Origin: Membranipora membranacea | Lineage: Eukaryota > Bryozoa > Gymnolaemata > Cheilostomatida > Membraniporidae | DNA length: 64,000 nt | NCBI GenBank assembly: GCA_914767715.1 | Contig: OU612071.1 | Coordinates: 18,040,948 to 18,104,947 of the forward strand | Direction: 5' to 3' | Part shown: positions 48,099 to 61,800 of the stretch, one piece after another | Numbering within the stretch: position 1 is the stretch's first letter | How the letters are laid out: each line of letters opens with the position of its first letter | The notes under the pieces: model-generated | The model's input: only the letters and a program-made list of their open reading frames with translations | Told to the model about the DNA's origin: nothing | Database searches by the model: none | Translations under genes and position numbers: made by a program

Positions 48099-49704
48099 TA
48101 CCTCTGAGAGGTGAGAGGACCTTATAATTACTAAAATATTTAGATTTTGACTGTGACTTGAGAGCCTTTTAACCTTAATTATTAGAATAAACCGCATCAA
48201 TTGGACTGGTATGCTTCGATTCTGAGTCAACACCGTTGCTGATGAGCATGAAAATCTGAAGTCGCTCCTTGATCATTTTTCAGAATGTTAAAAAACGTTA
48301 TAAAAACAATAATCATCTTTTGATTTATATTTTTAGGAGCAGATTGTCTATCAAAGATTCAGCATCAATGATAGTGATGTGGAGTATAGCAGGGCGAATG
48401 AAGAGACCCTTATCTAGCTAAACTAGAATCTGACATTTGCCTTAAGGCTAATCCTTATTACTCTCAAACCAAAGCATCAACACACATTTACTATAAATTA
48501 TTTTTCCATTTTGATGTTGATTAAGAAATGTTTGATTTTATAATATTTGTCATTAGCCTATTGACTACATAGATATCTATTTGATTTGTCTGAAAATAAA
48601 AGAAAATATAACAATGCGATTCAAACACTCATGACAGAATTCAATACTCTGCATATCTAAATAACACAAGACTTGGATAACCATATAAAAGCTTGAAATG
48701 GCAATATTCCCTATTCACAGTTCATTTTCCACAATATAGTACACTATTTTATTAAATTCATTCGGTGAAAAAATGCATAACACAATTTAAAATATAACCT
48801 ATTCATTCAATCAAATCTGACACACAATTATTATCTACGCTGGCAGTTTTCATTTATTAACCTTTGTGACAGACTAAATGTTGAATGCCATGATGTCTAA
48901 AGCTTATGCTGTGGTGTGGTCGGCACACAGCGCTGTCACCTGACCAATATGAATGTTGAAGGGGGCCAAGGATTTCCTTCATGACTGCTATAAAAAATGA
49001 ATTTTGGACAAGGCGACAGGCTACTTTGTAAACCTGTTATCGTAATTTTGAATAGTGATCAGACCAGTTTTCCCAATCATGCGAGTTTTTTGCAAAGCTG
49101 CAGGCTTTCCAAATCTAAAATGGAGCTTAGCGATAACGATCAGTTGTCTGCTCATGCTATTGATTATATGGCGGATTCTTTAATGCATTACTTTGACAGT
49201 TAAATTGCATAAAAAAAACATGCAGAATCCTTTTCTTTTGAGAATCTTCTCTGCGACCAGGATTTCAATCATTATGGTCGTCATAGCAAACAGTTTAACT
49301 CACCCCACATTTAAAATGCATGACAGAATTGCAGCTTCAACTCTACACGATGACATATCTGACTCTGTCGTTTTGCCACCAGTTTCACCTTATCTGGATT
49401 GGTTTGTCAGATGTTCCAACGTATCTCTACAAATAGCTGTCATTTTATGTGAAATCCTTCCCATATTAATCCGTAGCATTGTAGCAGCAACAGCATGGTA
49501 CCAAATGTAATATTGTAGATAGCTGCCATAGGTGTATCTTCATATTCAGATCAGTCAAGTACAAAGGATTTATCATTGTTCACAAACAGTTGCCATTAAC
49601 TTCACTTTTTCTCTATGTCTTAAAATAATTCATGTTTACATTCATGTTCTTTGTTTTCCTAGTAAATGATCTTTATTCTTAGATACCACTTTTGATTGCA
49701 CTTG

Positions 49705-49888
49705 AACCACTGCTGCCACAGCTGGGCATTTCCAAGCATAGCCACCAGTCAAAAATTAAAATTGTGAGTTGTGGCATCATATAACTCCATTCAAAGCTAC
49801 TGGCTAGATGTTTTGATGCCACAACTCTCTATTTAAATATTTGACTGGTGGCTCTGCTGGGCAAAGCCCAGCTGTGTCAGCAGTGGTT
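49705..49888. repeat. Foldback, ~85-bp arms
   Basis: aaccactgctgccacagctgggc, agccaccagtcaaa and gttgtggcatca on the left recur inverted as tgatgccacaac, tttgactggtggct and gcccagctgtgtcagcagtggtt on the right. No ORF. Confidence 0.85.
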
Positions 49889-51208
49889 TAAATAGAAATC
49901 AAAGCAAAATGTGTCATTATTGAGAATAACTGGGAATTTTGATGCGCATTGGGACCAATACTCTGTACTAATAACATGGCAACGTTTTACATTTCTTCAC
50001 TCTGAATTGCCAATAGTACTTCAATGTTTGGCCTGTTTCCCTTATAATCTTATTATCTGCTGAACTTTTATTTAACTGTATTCATTTTATACTGATTGTA
50101 GTGCAAGGTATAATAGACTGCAGGTTGTAAATGAGGAAGGACGGATTAGAGGATAAGAGGCATTAATAGTCACGCTGTCTTAGAGAGGACAAGTGAATTA
50201 GATAAGACAGAGAAGTTGCACCAGCACTGGACACCTCAGCATATCTCATGTAAGTTTGAATAATACTACACTGATGATGAACATCTTCTACAATAATACC
50301 TCGAACGATGCCGTTCAGGTCGGCTCAGACAACTTAAACACCGTACTGCCTGGGGAAAAAAGACTGCTTTTGGAGACATATGTGCATTTATATTTACAAT
50401 ACTATTTTCTAACCCTATTTTTGCATGCAAGGCAATTTCATTATTTTCTGGCAGATTACGTGTACAAGCAACCTTTTGCATACAACTTTTATAGTTAGTG
50501 ATAAAACTACAATCAATCGATCGATGTACACGGATTTTAAAGACCAAAGTAGATTAAATTTCTTTGAATTCTGTTACAAGTACCGACCTCTTCCTCATTG
50601 GAGTTTGTAGCCATTTCAAAGACATAACAAGAACTGCTTTACAGCTCATTCCTGCTTTTGTGTCCCAAATGTGCTCTGCGACTTCCTGTTCCCTCAAAAT
50701 GGTCTGTAACTGTAACAAAACAAATGAAGTTGTACTTAGGTTAAACCTAAACACCCAACCTAGAACTGTACCACATCATCACTTGATTTCCTATCTTCAG
50801 TGCTGACAGCAAATCAGGATCTTCCAGATAAATCAGGTCTCATAATTGCCTGAATCACATCTGGCATATTCACATATTGCAGACCTTTAACTGAAGAAAC
50901 ACTGTCATACCAAAAATGCATGATGGGTAATATTTTGAGCAATCCTACGTGTCAGCACAACTCCAAAGTTATCATTACAACTATCTCTTATTTTTCATCT
51001 GAACGTTGACTGACTGAGCCAAAAACATGAATGATCGCATATTAAACATAGTTGATTGACTTTCATACATAAACAGGAACAATAAATAGAAATCTGCACC
51101 GAAACAAGATTGTCTTAACTGATTATCTTCCCTTGGTTTATTACTGCCCAGTCCCTGTTGTAAAATACATACCTCTTCTAATTTTTGAATATGGTGGTTA
51201 AAATCGCA

Positions 51209-51420
51209 AGTTTTTGTCTCTATCTGTAGACTGGGAAATAGAGGTGCCTTACCATAAAGGCGCGGACGCAATATTCCCGGACAAGTTTCTCTCAGTTTGT
51301 TGGCAGGTCGTAGAGAACCTGGAGCACACTGCCCAGTAGACTGCAACGGGACTCGAACCTAGAACCTCCAACACTTGCTTGTAGGAGGTCAGGCGCTATA
51401 ACCAACTGAGCTACCACCTA
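51209..51420 (-). mobile_element. tRNA-derived SINE family S1, copy 2
   Basis: The minus strand starts taggtggtagctcagttggt (box A) and has aggttcgagtcccgttgcag (box B), both well preserved. The body (gcagtgtgctccaggttctc, caccctctatttcc-like words) aligns with the copies at 41590-41803 and 53088-53262. Confidence 0.8.
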
Positions 51421-51906
51421 CTAGTGATATTGATGGTAAAATTTATAAGTGTAAGGGAGTATTTATATCTCACCATCCATGTGCTGAAAGATGAACATAG
51501 ATTACAATTTTCAAATTCTATGTGAGCATGTTTTCTACATTGACAGTTCTGGTTTGTGTATGCAATCAATGGTTATCGCTGCCTTTGTTTTTCTGTTGAT
51601 GAGTTTCCTCCAGTGTCTGTTTGCTTTAATATATTTTATTCTAGATTGGAAAGTCATATGCTTGTGCTTAGTTGCACCGAACTAATGTTATGATACCACA
51701 ATCATGTGTTCAAGGATAGTCAGGCCTGCAAGCTTGTTTTGTGGTAAATAATTCCAAAACAAGCTTAACCGCGCAAAACTTAATCAAATAACAGTACTTG
51801 AGATAATGTGATGGTTTTTTCCCTAAATATAACAGACTAATTGTCAGGGCAAGTCATAAAACCACACTAGCTACTACATCTACTGAATCTTGTGAAAACT
51901 ACTTCC

Positions 51907-52200
51907 TTATCTTTTTGACTTTAATTTGGCCAGCAATCTATTTTCTCCACTTTGTAGCATGGTACTAATTACACCCTTATCCCAGCAAAGCCCTCCTTGA
52001 TACTGAAAGAGCCATGTTATACCAAACCCTAAGAGGATTTCAGAAGTTTTAGGCTTCCCCTCAACTATAAATGTTGTATCACCAATTCTTACATACAATT
52101 GTACTCGCTGATCACCAGCCTGATTGGAGGGCTTGAGAATGCATTACAGCTCTTCTGCTACAATTTATATGACATACTCCAGCATCTAACGTCACCTTAT
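51907..52200 (-). pseudogene. Decayed retropepsin of an LTR-type retroelement
   Basis: On the minus strand one frame shows LDAGVCHIN, matching the active-site loop of a retroviral-type aspartic protease with T changed to A. After a frame change an open stretch of ~75 codons carries RVQLYVRIG, EILLGFGITWL and GGLCWDKGVIS, the usual flap and LLG-type C-terminal region of Ty3/gypsy proteases. Stops and the frame change make it non-functional. Reverse transcriptase and integrase were not recognised nearby. Related weak similarity may exist at 50266-50560, but I could not confirm it. Confidence 0.5.
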
Positions 52201-52879
52201 GTCTTAGAACAAGACAGGCCGATCTTAACAGGTTATCGGCAAGAAGCAATTTCTTTGAACAGCTTGAAGGTAACTACTCTTGAGTCCAAGAAAAGGTCAG
52301 GCTCAAAAACAACTCCTGGCAATTTGCTTTGTGTGGTAGTGGGAAATACCTATTCGTCTGTAGAAATTATGATTTGAATATATCGAACACACAGGAATGC
52401 TAGCCTTACCAATCGGAACTGCGTTTTGATAGATTCAAATGATACTGTTTTTCTTCAGTGTACAAGAAGAAACAACTCAAGAGTAGTAGTATTGGATTTT
52501 TAGTGTTTTATAATATTCCCGGTATTTGTCATTAATTAAGATGTGGTTTGTGTTATTCATTTATTTATTGAGGTTTTCTAAAAGTTTATAAATAAAGCAA
52601 ATTAAAAATTACTTGTTGACCTCATGAAGAGCTGTAAGTTAAAAATGAAAAATATCATCCTCATCATCATTCAATCATCATCATCCATTTACAGTGCAAA
52701 GTTACGGTGACAACAACCTCAATATGTTACATATTCAAATCCTTTCTTGGTATCTGAAGTCATAGCTCTTGGAGCTTACTATGTACATCAAATTTGGTCT
52801 ATCAACAGTTGAGTTATTCAACGTCAACACTCTGATATGCTGGTTTTGATCAGCTTTGCGTCGTCGGCAAACGGTAGAT

Positions 52880-55800
52880 AATATCATATAATAAGAGATT
52901 TATTTTATAGTGAATGTCAGAATCACATCAAGTCATTCAGTATCCACTTGGCTGGTCAGGTCAGTATTAAGTATCTGCAAAGAAAATATAATTAGATTAC
53001 GTTTATCAACTTCTTCTTGGATTCAAATGCACAGCATTGCAACAAAGGACATTTATGTGCTTTAGCGAGCCACTGCTAAATTTGTTGAGGGTTTTTGTCT
53101 CTGTCTGAAGACTGAGAAATAGAGGTGCCTGAAGGGCGCTGCAGCCATATTAGACTTCGATTTACTCTGAGTCTGTAGGCAGGTGGGAGCAGACCTGGAG
53201 CCCAGAGCCCATTAGTCATTAGACTGCAGCAAGACCCAAACCGTGAACCTCCAACACTTGGCCCTGAAAGCTCATCCACAGCAATTTAAAGGGTATGAAA
53301 ATTGAAATCCAAATGGATCTGATTCTGATAGGATTGTATGATTATAGTGTTTTTGCGGCCACTCTATTTAGCTACCTCTAGCCTCCCCTGGAACTATGGG
53401 CCTGTCATGTTTGGCTTACCTGCTCCCTACTGGCACACCACACCAGCATCTTCACCATGTCCACAGTTGTGTATCCCCCATCTGAAAATAAAAGTAATTT
53501 CTTCTGTTACTTAATTTTTATTATTTATTAAAATTTATTATAAAAATAATTGTAAATTAATTTAAGAATTAATTTGAATTGCCAAATTTCTTCAATGAAA
53601 ACAATTACTATATTCTTTCTTAAATATTCTGCTTCCCAGGCAGCTTGAAATTTTCTCATTGAAAATAGCTTCAACGTTTTTTGAAATTATGAGTGAAAAC
53701 ATTCATAGTTTACAAAATTCATGTTACTATTATCTATAACCAAGGAGTTAACTCCTTGCTATCACTTGACCGATAAAAAATCCACAAGCTGAAGTTAGTG
53801 AGTCATGAAAGACGGTTAAAATAGCCCATAAGTGTTGTGTCAAAAGGGCGGTGAAATAAAACAAAATTTTGATTTGAAAATGAGCCACTTTTATTTGATC
53901 TCTTAATGAAACTTTACCACGGCTGATTGGAGCTACCTTCTCATGAATCAAGAGAAGATAACTGAGTTGAGAAATATCCTTCATAGGCTGTCATAGATTT
54001 ACCAGATTTAAGCTAAAGAGATATTCGTATATGTCATAGTTTGTACTTAACCTTAAACATTATCATAGTTTTTTTTCAATTGTATAATGTCTCTGCAATG
54101 ATACATTGTACTTAACAAGTTCAAATCTTTTTCACCCCGTTTTCGGAATTCTAATAATTGTAGTCTATTAATGCAAGAATAGCAACACTGACCAAAGGTT
54201 TCTAGTTGACATAACGTGAAAAAGCAATGACTAAAGAACAGGAGAGTTTTATTTATCGGTCAGAATATTATTAAACAACACAGAAAACTTTTAGAATCAG
54301 AATGACTCATAGCTCATAATCAATAGGCATACTAGCATCAAATAAAAGTTATATTGAATTCAATATGGTTCCCAACTTCCTCAGTCAATTTTACTCCTAA
54401 ATCACCTTCTGCCAGTTTCAAAAGACAGATTATTTAAGAGTATCAAATCACAGCTGATTGTTCTTCAATTAGAAGGTCATTTTAGCGTCAAAATAATTCA
54501 TTGCAAGGGTGAAGTAGGGGAACTATATCAAAATCAAAACAGAGCTACTTTTTTCTGTGTGAAAACCCTATACAATTAGTCTGAGATATACAAGTGATAA
54601 GTCGGAGTCTTACCCTGCATGAGTACATCTGCTCAGACCGTGTTCTGTGCTATCACACTCCAGGTTGTCGAGGACTATATCTCCTGTACCCTCACCATAA
54701 GTAGCTGAAGAGTGAACTGATGTCGCTGACCTGACAACAAAAGTAAATAGTGGATAGTATTTGAAAGCAGAAAATATTTACTTTCTTTACCGTAGCCAGG
54801 TAGCTGTAGAATGAGAAATACCTTTAAGTATATAGTCAGCTAAGGAATTTATCAAAAAATAATTACTGTGTCATATACCTTCTGTAAACTTGTATGAACA
54901 GGAGATCGCAGAAAACTGATCTTGTTAGGGTTGCCAAGGAGTCAATTATGAAAATAAGAACGAATTTCATGATGTACAATTGCTGTGACATCGAGTCATG
55001 AGACAGGCCTTATGTAAAAGTGAGTCTCTCTAGATCATGGGTGGGCAACCTTTTCTTGAAAAAGGCCACATTTTACGCAGGCTCAACTCAAAAGGCCGCA
55101 GCATATCTTTCAGGGATAAAACTGGAACTGGAGTGACAATTTTGGCGCTTCCTATTTTGTAAATACTTAAAACAGATTTGTGCAAAGGCTGCATTATGTT
55201 GCAAGAACTCAACAGAAATACTGGTTCATCTAATCTTCTGGAATTTTGTGACTTCATTTTACCTCATGATTTGATTTTATGCGTGTCTGTATTTTTGTGT
55301 TTCATGTGTATGACAAAGGGCAGGGCGGGTGTGGGAGGGGTGCTGTAGCGCCATCCCAGGGGTTAAAGTGTAAAAAGATCATGATGGGACTGTTGGGATA
55401 ATAAATAATAATAAAGGATTTTCGCGGAGTGAAAATTTTTTTGAGATTTTTCGCGCCCTGTCATAATTTTCATCTTACAGCGCCCACCCTCCTGCAAGGG
55501 AGAATTCTTTTGCAAATGGTTGTGAAATGAAAGGCAATATTGAACATTTCAAGCATAATGCAGGAGCACTTGTAACAAAGAGACTTTTTGATACAAATCT
55601 GCCTTTCGTCCAAAATGACTGTTTTGCAAAAATATTAATAACTATTATGGTAGAGAACTTTGTAATTTTAGCATCCAAAGGTCACTGTTTTGTGCTATTT
55701 TTGAAAGCAAAACAACCTAAGATAGTCGTTGACACCAGTGCTACAGTTATGATGATTTTGTGTAGAGTGGCTGGGGAAGCTTTGCTATTTGCATACTATA

Positions 55801-58800
55801 GAATTGCCACTATTTTTTAAATATATTGTACAGGCGCTATACATACTTGGTTCTCCACATGACGAAAGAGGAATCAAAATTGATGCGTGATAACTTTTTT
55901 AGGCATGAGGCCACAATTAGGCCGCAAAATGTGACCCATTAGGCGGCACTGGCAAAAAGGCCGCAGGTTGCCCACAGCTGCTCTAGATGTAGGTGCCAAG
56001 TATATCAAAATGATATATATCAAACACGTTGACGCTTTTACAAGAAATCAACAGCTTTATGTACTGTCTTTTACATAACGCAATTGTCATATGTAATTTT
56101 TTGCGTAAAAGAAAAAAATTTCCCTGACCACAAAATTGTGAATTTAAAATTAATTGTGTACGGGATGAAGCAGATAGGTGCCAGGTTTCAACTTCACTGC
56201 TGGAGTTTTCATTTATAGCCTATTATAAGCACATAGTTTTTCGATAATATGATAGCATCTACTTTTAACAATATACCATTAAATTTACGTTCAATAATCA
56301 AATATAAATCGTTCAAATGTAATTTTTCTGATTATCTGATTTTGTAAAACTTGTCATTGAATGAAAGTTATGCCGATAAATTTTAAAAAAATAGTTATCT
56401 TTCGAGGGGATCCAAAGAACAATAAATGATATTAATAATGATGTTATCAAGGTCATGTGGCAATGTAGGCCGGCTTAATCTTATCAGGCACACATTGTGA
56501 CGATGTGATCTTGATAACATAGATTATGTTGATAGAGAGTATAATAAATCAATAGAAGACAAGAACCTGTTAAGAATTAATCAATATAATGTTGTGGTGA
56601 CTGTAAACTGGCACCTTCAAGGGCTGACTATGGTTAAACTATTGTTAGATTGCCAATATATAAAACAATGTTCTGTTATTGTAAATTCTTCCAGTGATAA
56701 AATCAATTTTGAGTTGGTTCATTGGCTGTTTGCCAACTACTACCAGATTATCGGTTATTGCTTGTAATACTCTAACACCAGTTAAAAGTTAATAGACAGG
56801 GAATGGGCTGAGAACTAATAGGTGCCAGATTTGAAATCACTATGCTCAACTACATCTGTCCATCATTTTCTAGAGCTATAGGTAACATATTCTAGAAGTT
56901 ATTTGAAAGATTGTGAAAAAATAACTGGAGTTAGGTGGAGATAAATCCGAAATAAAATGATGACGTTTATAGAGTTCTCATCTAGTTCTGACACCAGCAT
57001 TATCTTATGTATTCAACTGATATATATATATATTTACTTTTATTGTCAGCAACAATCCATTTTTACTAATGTTTTTCATGAAGATCACTTACGAATATCC
57101 AAGCATCCGACAGGCTACATGTCCGTCTTCGATAGTAAACAAGTCATCACATATTGTACCCCAGTCGCCATCTGCAGTATTCCTCACTTCAATTCTACCA
57201 GCATTGGCACTTGGTCCGTTTACAAGCTGGATATCATATGCTAAAAGGATGGAACAAAACGAGAGATTAGATTTATTATTTTCAACTGAACATTACTCAA
57301 TGTGTGTTTACCTATATAGATAAACCCATTCACACATGGGCTCATACTATGCGCATCAATATGGCATTTTATTTTAGTTCTAACCACACATTTCCCTTCT
57401 TTTGCATAACTACTAGTTAAACCTGGAATTTTTTGTACATTCATTGCTATTTTATGGCTTGATTTTTAACTTTAAAGAAAATGCATTGATCTAAAGATAA
57501 TTAAGGGAGGGTGTTGTTCTCTCATGTATCTCTTCTCTGCGACAAACTGACTCTCTGATTTGTTTACAAAAGAAAAATGTTATTCAATTTAATTGTACTC
57601 ATTCAATCCCTATCTATTATTCTACAAAGAAATTTAAACTCTTTTTTATCTAATTTGGCTTCCAAACATGTTGTAGATTTCTTTCGCAAAACATTCAAAT
57701 TGAATTGTACTTATTTCAAACTTTGCTCATCTCTGCACATACATCACTAGATTTATGCTAGCCGATGTGTTGGTTAAGATTGGCTGTTGGTTGGGACAGA
57801 AAGCCAGTACAAGGCCACTAAAAATATCTATTTTGGTATAGAGAAAGTGAGACTGAGTTTCTTTCAGCAATGTACCATCTGACCTGACCTCGACCTTATC
57901 CCTACCTCCAAATAGCCAATCAGAACCAAAAAGCAGGCCCATAGTTCTAGGGGAGGCAGAGAGCCACTGCCCCCCCTAGAAGGATTAATACAGTGGACTA
58001 AAAACACCATAATTGAATAATCCATGTCAGAGTCAGCTCCTCTTGAATTTCCATCTGCTAATTTTATTTGGGAGGAAGTTACAGCGCGGATTTGCCTCAG
58101 ACTTTTGCCTCCCCAACCATATTTTCTAAACTACAGCCATACAATGGCTAGGCATATAGACAAACCCACCTTGACAATAAACTCCTGCATCCTCTCCGTG
58201 TCCACAGTTATGAATTCCCCATCTGGAAAATAGAACGGTAAACTTGAGTAGCTACATTTGTTGGAGAAGTGAAGAAAAAACATTCTTGCATTTGGTATTT
58301 CGTTTGGAGCTTGAATATTCCTGTTGGAATGTGTTGAAGCTTGTTTACCTGAAAGGGCCACTGGACAATAGAACATGACATTTTATGAAAGATGAGGAAA
58401 CCTAATCAAGTTTGACCTTGAAGTCTTTAGCGTTGATGCAACAGATATATGTGATCAGTCACAAAAGAATTAATTATATGCAAACAGCTGTCATCTATTT
58501 GAAATGAAGCTCAACATGAGGAAGTGATATATGCACTTTTATTGGCAGCCAAGGTCACCTCCTTGGAAATGTTTTGCACTCAGTGCCAGAAAACAAATAA
58601 TCAACCCTATACCAAGGGCCAACCATTAATCGGTTCACGCATGTATCAGATACATGTCATCGTAAGGGAATATATTCATCTTATCGTACTAAGATACTAG
58701 AAAAGCACCGTTTGAAACAGCCTTCCATACAGTGCTGCACATCTAATCACCAGATTGGATGTATAACAAAACACAAGTGAGATTGTTAAGTGAAGACTAG

Positions 58801-61800
58801 ATTGGATTGTATAACAGAATGATTCTCATCAACTGGAGGATCGATCACAATCGTGTGCAAAAACTTGAAACTTACCCATTCAGGGCCATGGTTTAGGAAA
58901 AATGACAGGGGAGGGGCAAATGTTGGGTATTGTAAGCTCATCCTGAGTCCCTAGTCCCTAGCCCCAGGGTTTTAATAATATAAATAACAAAAAGAAGTCC
59001 CAAATGAGATGATTCTGAGATGGAATATTCAATTACAGCACTTTTAAGCCACTCTATTCAGTATTCTGCCTCCCCTAAAACTACAGCCCTGTTACCCATT
59101 AGCTATTATCTAATAAGTGACTTACCCAGCATGTGTACAGCGTGAAAGTTCAGCTTCATCATTCACACACTCCATATTATCGATCCATATGTCTCCTACT
59201 CCCTGACCAAAGTGCGCACTCCCCGGTGCATTTAATGCGCCACTGCAAAGTATCAATGATAATGATAATGAGTTTATTTTAACCGTAAGAAATGTTGAAA
59301 AGCATTTGTATAATACAATTGACTTAAAAAATTCTCTCCGATAAAATTTTGAACTGCAAAATTGAAAAATGTTTTTTGGCACTCGGTGGTCCTGGCTCTG
59401 GTAATAAAAGAATCCTTGCAGCGAGCGGGGTGTCTCTGATTCAAAGACTGCCTCTCGGGAATAAAATAGTGTAAAAAGTATTTAGGGTAACTAAAAATCT
59501 TCAGGAAGTGGCAATGATATTGTTGAAGAGGAAAAACAACAAGCTCGGGTACTGCTAAAACTTGCAAAATATCAAATAAAGGTTAACACCTCTAACCAAA
59601 GAAGGAAGCAGTACTTTAACTTAAGGAAGTGAAAAAGGTCAGAATGACTAATAGCAAACTCTTTTTTACATTTTTTTTCTTTTGAAAGTGTCACGTATAC
59701 CTTTCGTACCAAGTCTGTTTTGAGATAAAAATTCAATCTAGCAATCAATTAGTGTAAACTCGGTGATAGAACTCAGCCTAACTAATGTAAGCTATCAACA
59801 CCTATCTACGACTTGATGCATTGCTTGATCACTGGTGATAAATGATATCTTTGATATGGGAATACAATGTAGGTCATGGTTAGTCAAATTTGCATGAGAT
59901 CTGATTTGCCCGTGTGGCTTATCTGAACATGGAACAACTCCAGATGCAGGCTAACTTGATCAATCCAAATCTGACATTAATTGGATGATTGAAATGGATG
60001 ACCAGTCTTGATTATTTGTCACGTCTTATTTATATAACTTTATGGACATGTACATCATTTTAAAGGGAAATGCTTCTCGAATTAAAGTGCCATTAAATAA
60101 GAAACAAAAAAAGGTAAAACAAAAAGTGTGATTGAATGGTTAAAGATTATTATTGTAGCATGTAATATTGAAATAAGACTTTCTTGAGAGAATTTTGTTT
60201 AGAGATGCTGTGTAATGTCACTTACAAGTAATCAAGGCTGCGACAGAGAACGATAGCATCGTTTATATCCCATAAGTCATCACAGACCGTTCCCCAGGCC
60301 CCGTCTCTGCTATTCCTCAGCTCAACTCTACCGGAGGCATCGTCTGGTCCATCTACCAATCTCACCTCCCACTCTACAGTGTAAGGAAGGTCAAGGTCAT
60401 AGAAAACCTTAATTTACAACATATTAAATATGCGGATTCAGTATTCCCGCGAAAATTCTTTCCGTTTACATAGTAGGCACTTTGTAAATGGCAGCAAGGC
60501 CTAGAATGAAGTTTTTATTTCCAGTAAGGTTTTGCGGTTATGATTGTTTGATTTGTTAAATGTAAGCGCATGGCACTTAAAGCCACGACTGACATCGAGT
60601 GGAGTATCACTTTAAACCATTTTTGCAGATAATTCAATTAGGCTGATGTAAGCAAATTACATTTCATTGCGTAACATTACCTCATTGTATAACACCGCCT
60701 GCACATTTAACTAACCTACTTCTGACCAGTTTGGTTCATTAAATCTCACTTTTAACGCAGTAAAAGGAACATTTGAGTTGTGTCAGGAGTTGTCCCTCAT
60801 TATGGAGGATCTGAATAGATGAGAGCACAAATCTACAGTGATTTGTATTTGCTATGATTGGAGCAGATCATATTATCATAACTAAAACAAAACCCGTATG
60901 GGAATTGATTTATTTACACATTATTTTCTAAATGGCCAATATATCTAATTTAGATGCAATACAAAACTTAATCATAATCTTTATTTGATTCTATGACTTC
61001 ATATATATATATATATATATATGGGCAAAGCAATCTTTAAGTAACCCCAAAACAGATGATGACAATGTTGATCCCACAATAAAAACATTAAATTCAAAAA
61101 ATTTGACACTACTAGCAACTAGATTTTATATTCTTGTATTTGCAAAACTGTCGTTACATTGAAAATGCTTTGTAAAATCACAGTTATACCTATGAGTGAA
61201 AAAAAAGGTTTATTGCATGTGTAAGTGGGTGGAACAGTGCATAAAATTTAGAATTATGTCCAGTATACATATACTAAAGTTACAGCATGGAATTTAAGTT
61301 GTGAATATCCCGCGCGCCACAACCCTTTAAAGAATGGCCTTACCCATCAAGCTTTTCCTGCTAACTTCTTGAACCCTTTCAAACTTACTCGGAATCATAT
61401 TGTGATTGTTGAGATGTATTATATTTTGATTTAAATTATTATTTTGCTCTGGGTTGTAATGAAATAAATATATTCAGAAACTATTTTTTCCAGCCTAAAG
61501 GTCAAATTTTTGGATTATCAAATATATGGGGTCAATGCCGTTAGCTGAATCCACACAGTTCTTATAGCAAATTTGGCAGAGAATTTGCAAAAGAAAAGTC
61601 CCATTTGTGAATGATCATGGGAGATAACTTCAAAAAACCAACTCACCCTTGCAGACAGCTCCTGCATCCTCGCTATGACCACAGTTGTGGTTTCCCCACC
61701 TGTTACAAAATAAGACAATGATTCTGTCAGATGTGAACATAGATTTTTTTGAAGATGGTATCACTAGCAGTATGCAGTCTTCAATGATGGTATGTCTTGG

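Larger units (their letters stand above)
48099..52879. other. Intergenic region rich in mobile-element relics
   Basis: It includes the TRIM-like 3' UTR, a foldback (49705-49888), a retropepsin relic (51907-52200) and a SINE (51209-51420). Two overlapping frames, starting aaaATGgagc at 49120 and continuing in another frame to about 49510, encode a peptide with hydrophobic segments (ISIIMVVIA, LQIAVILCEILPILI). A frame change at a run of eight A and the lack of a known family leave them unassigned. No confirmed gene. Confidence 0.45.

Noticed and set aside
48997-49510. Two overlapping plus-strand frames with hydrophobic stretches
   Set aside because: They need a frame change at a run of A and match no family I know; noted in the region entry but not called a gene.
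50266-50754. Minus-strand frames possibly related to retroelement Pol
   Set aside because: Only vague resemblance to post-protease gypsy sequence, with stops in the relevant frames; not enough to call.
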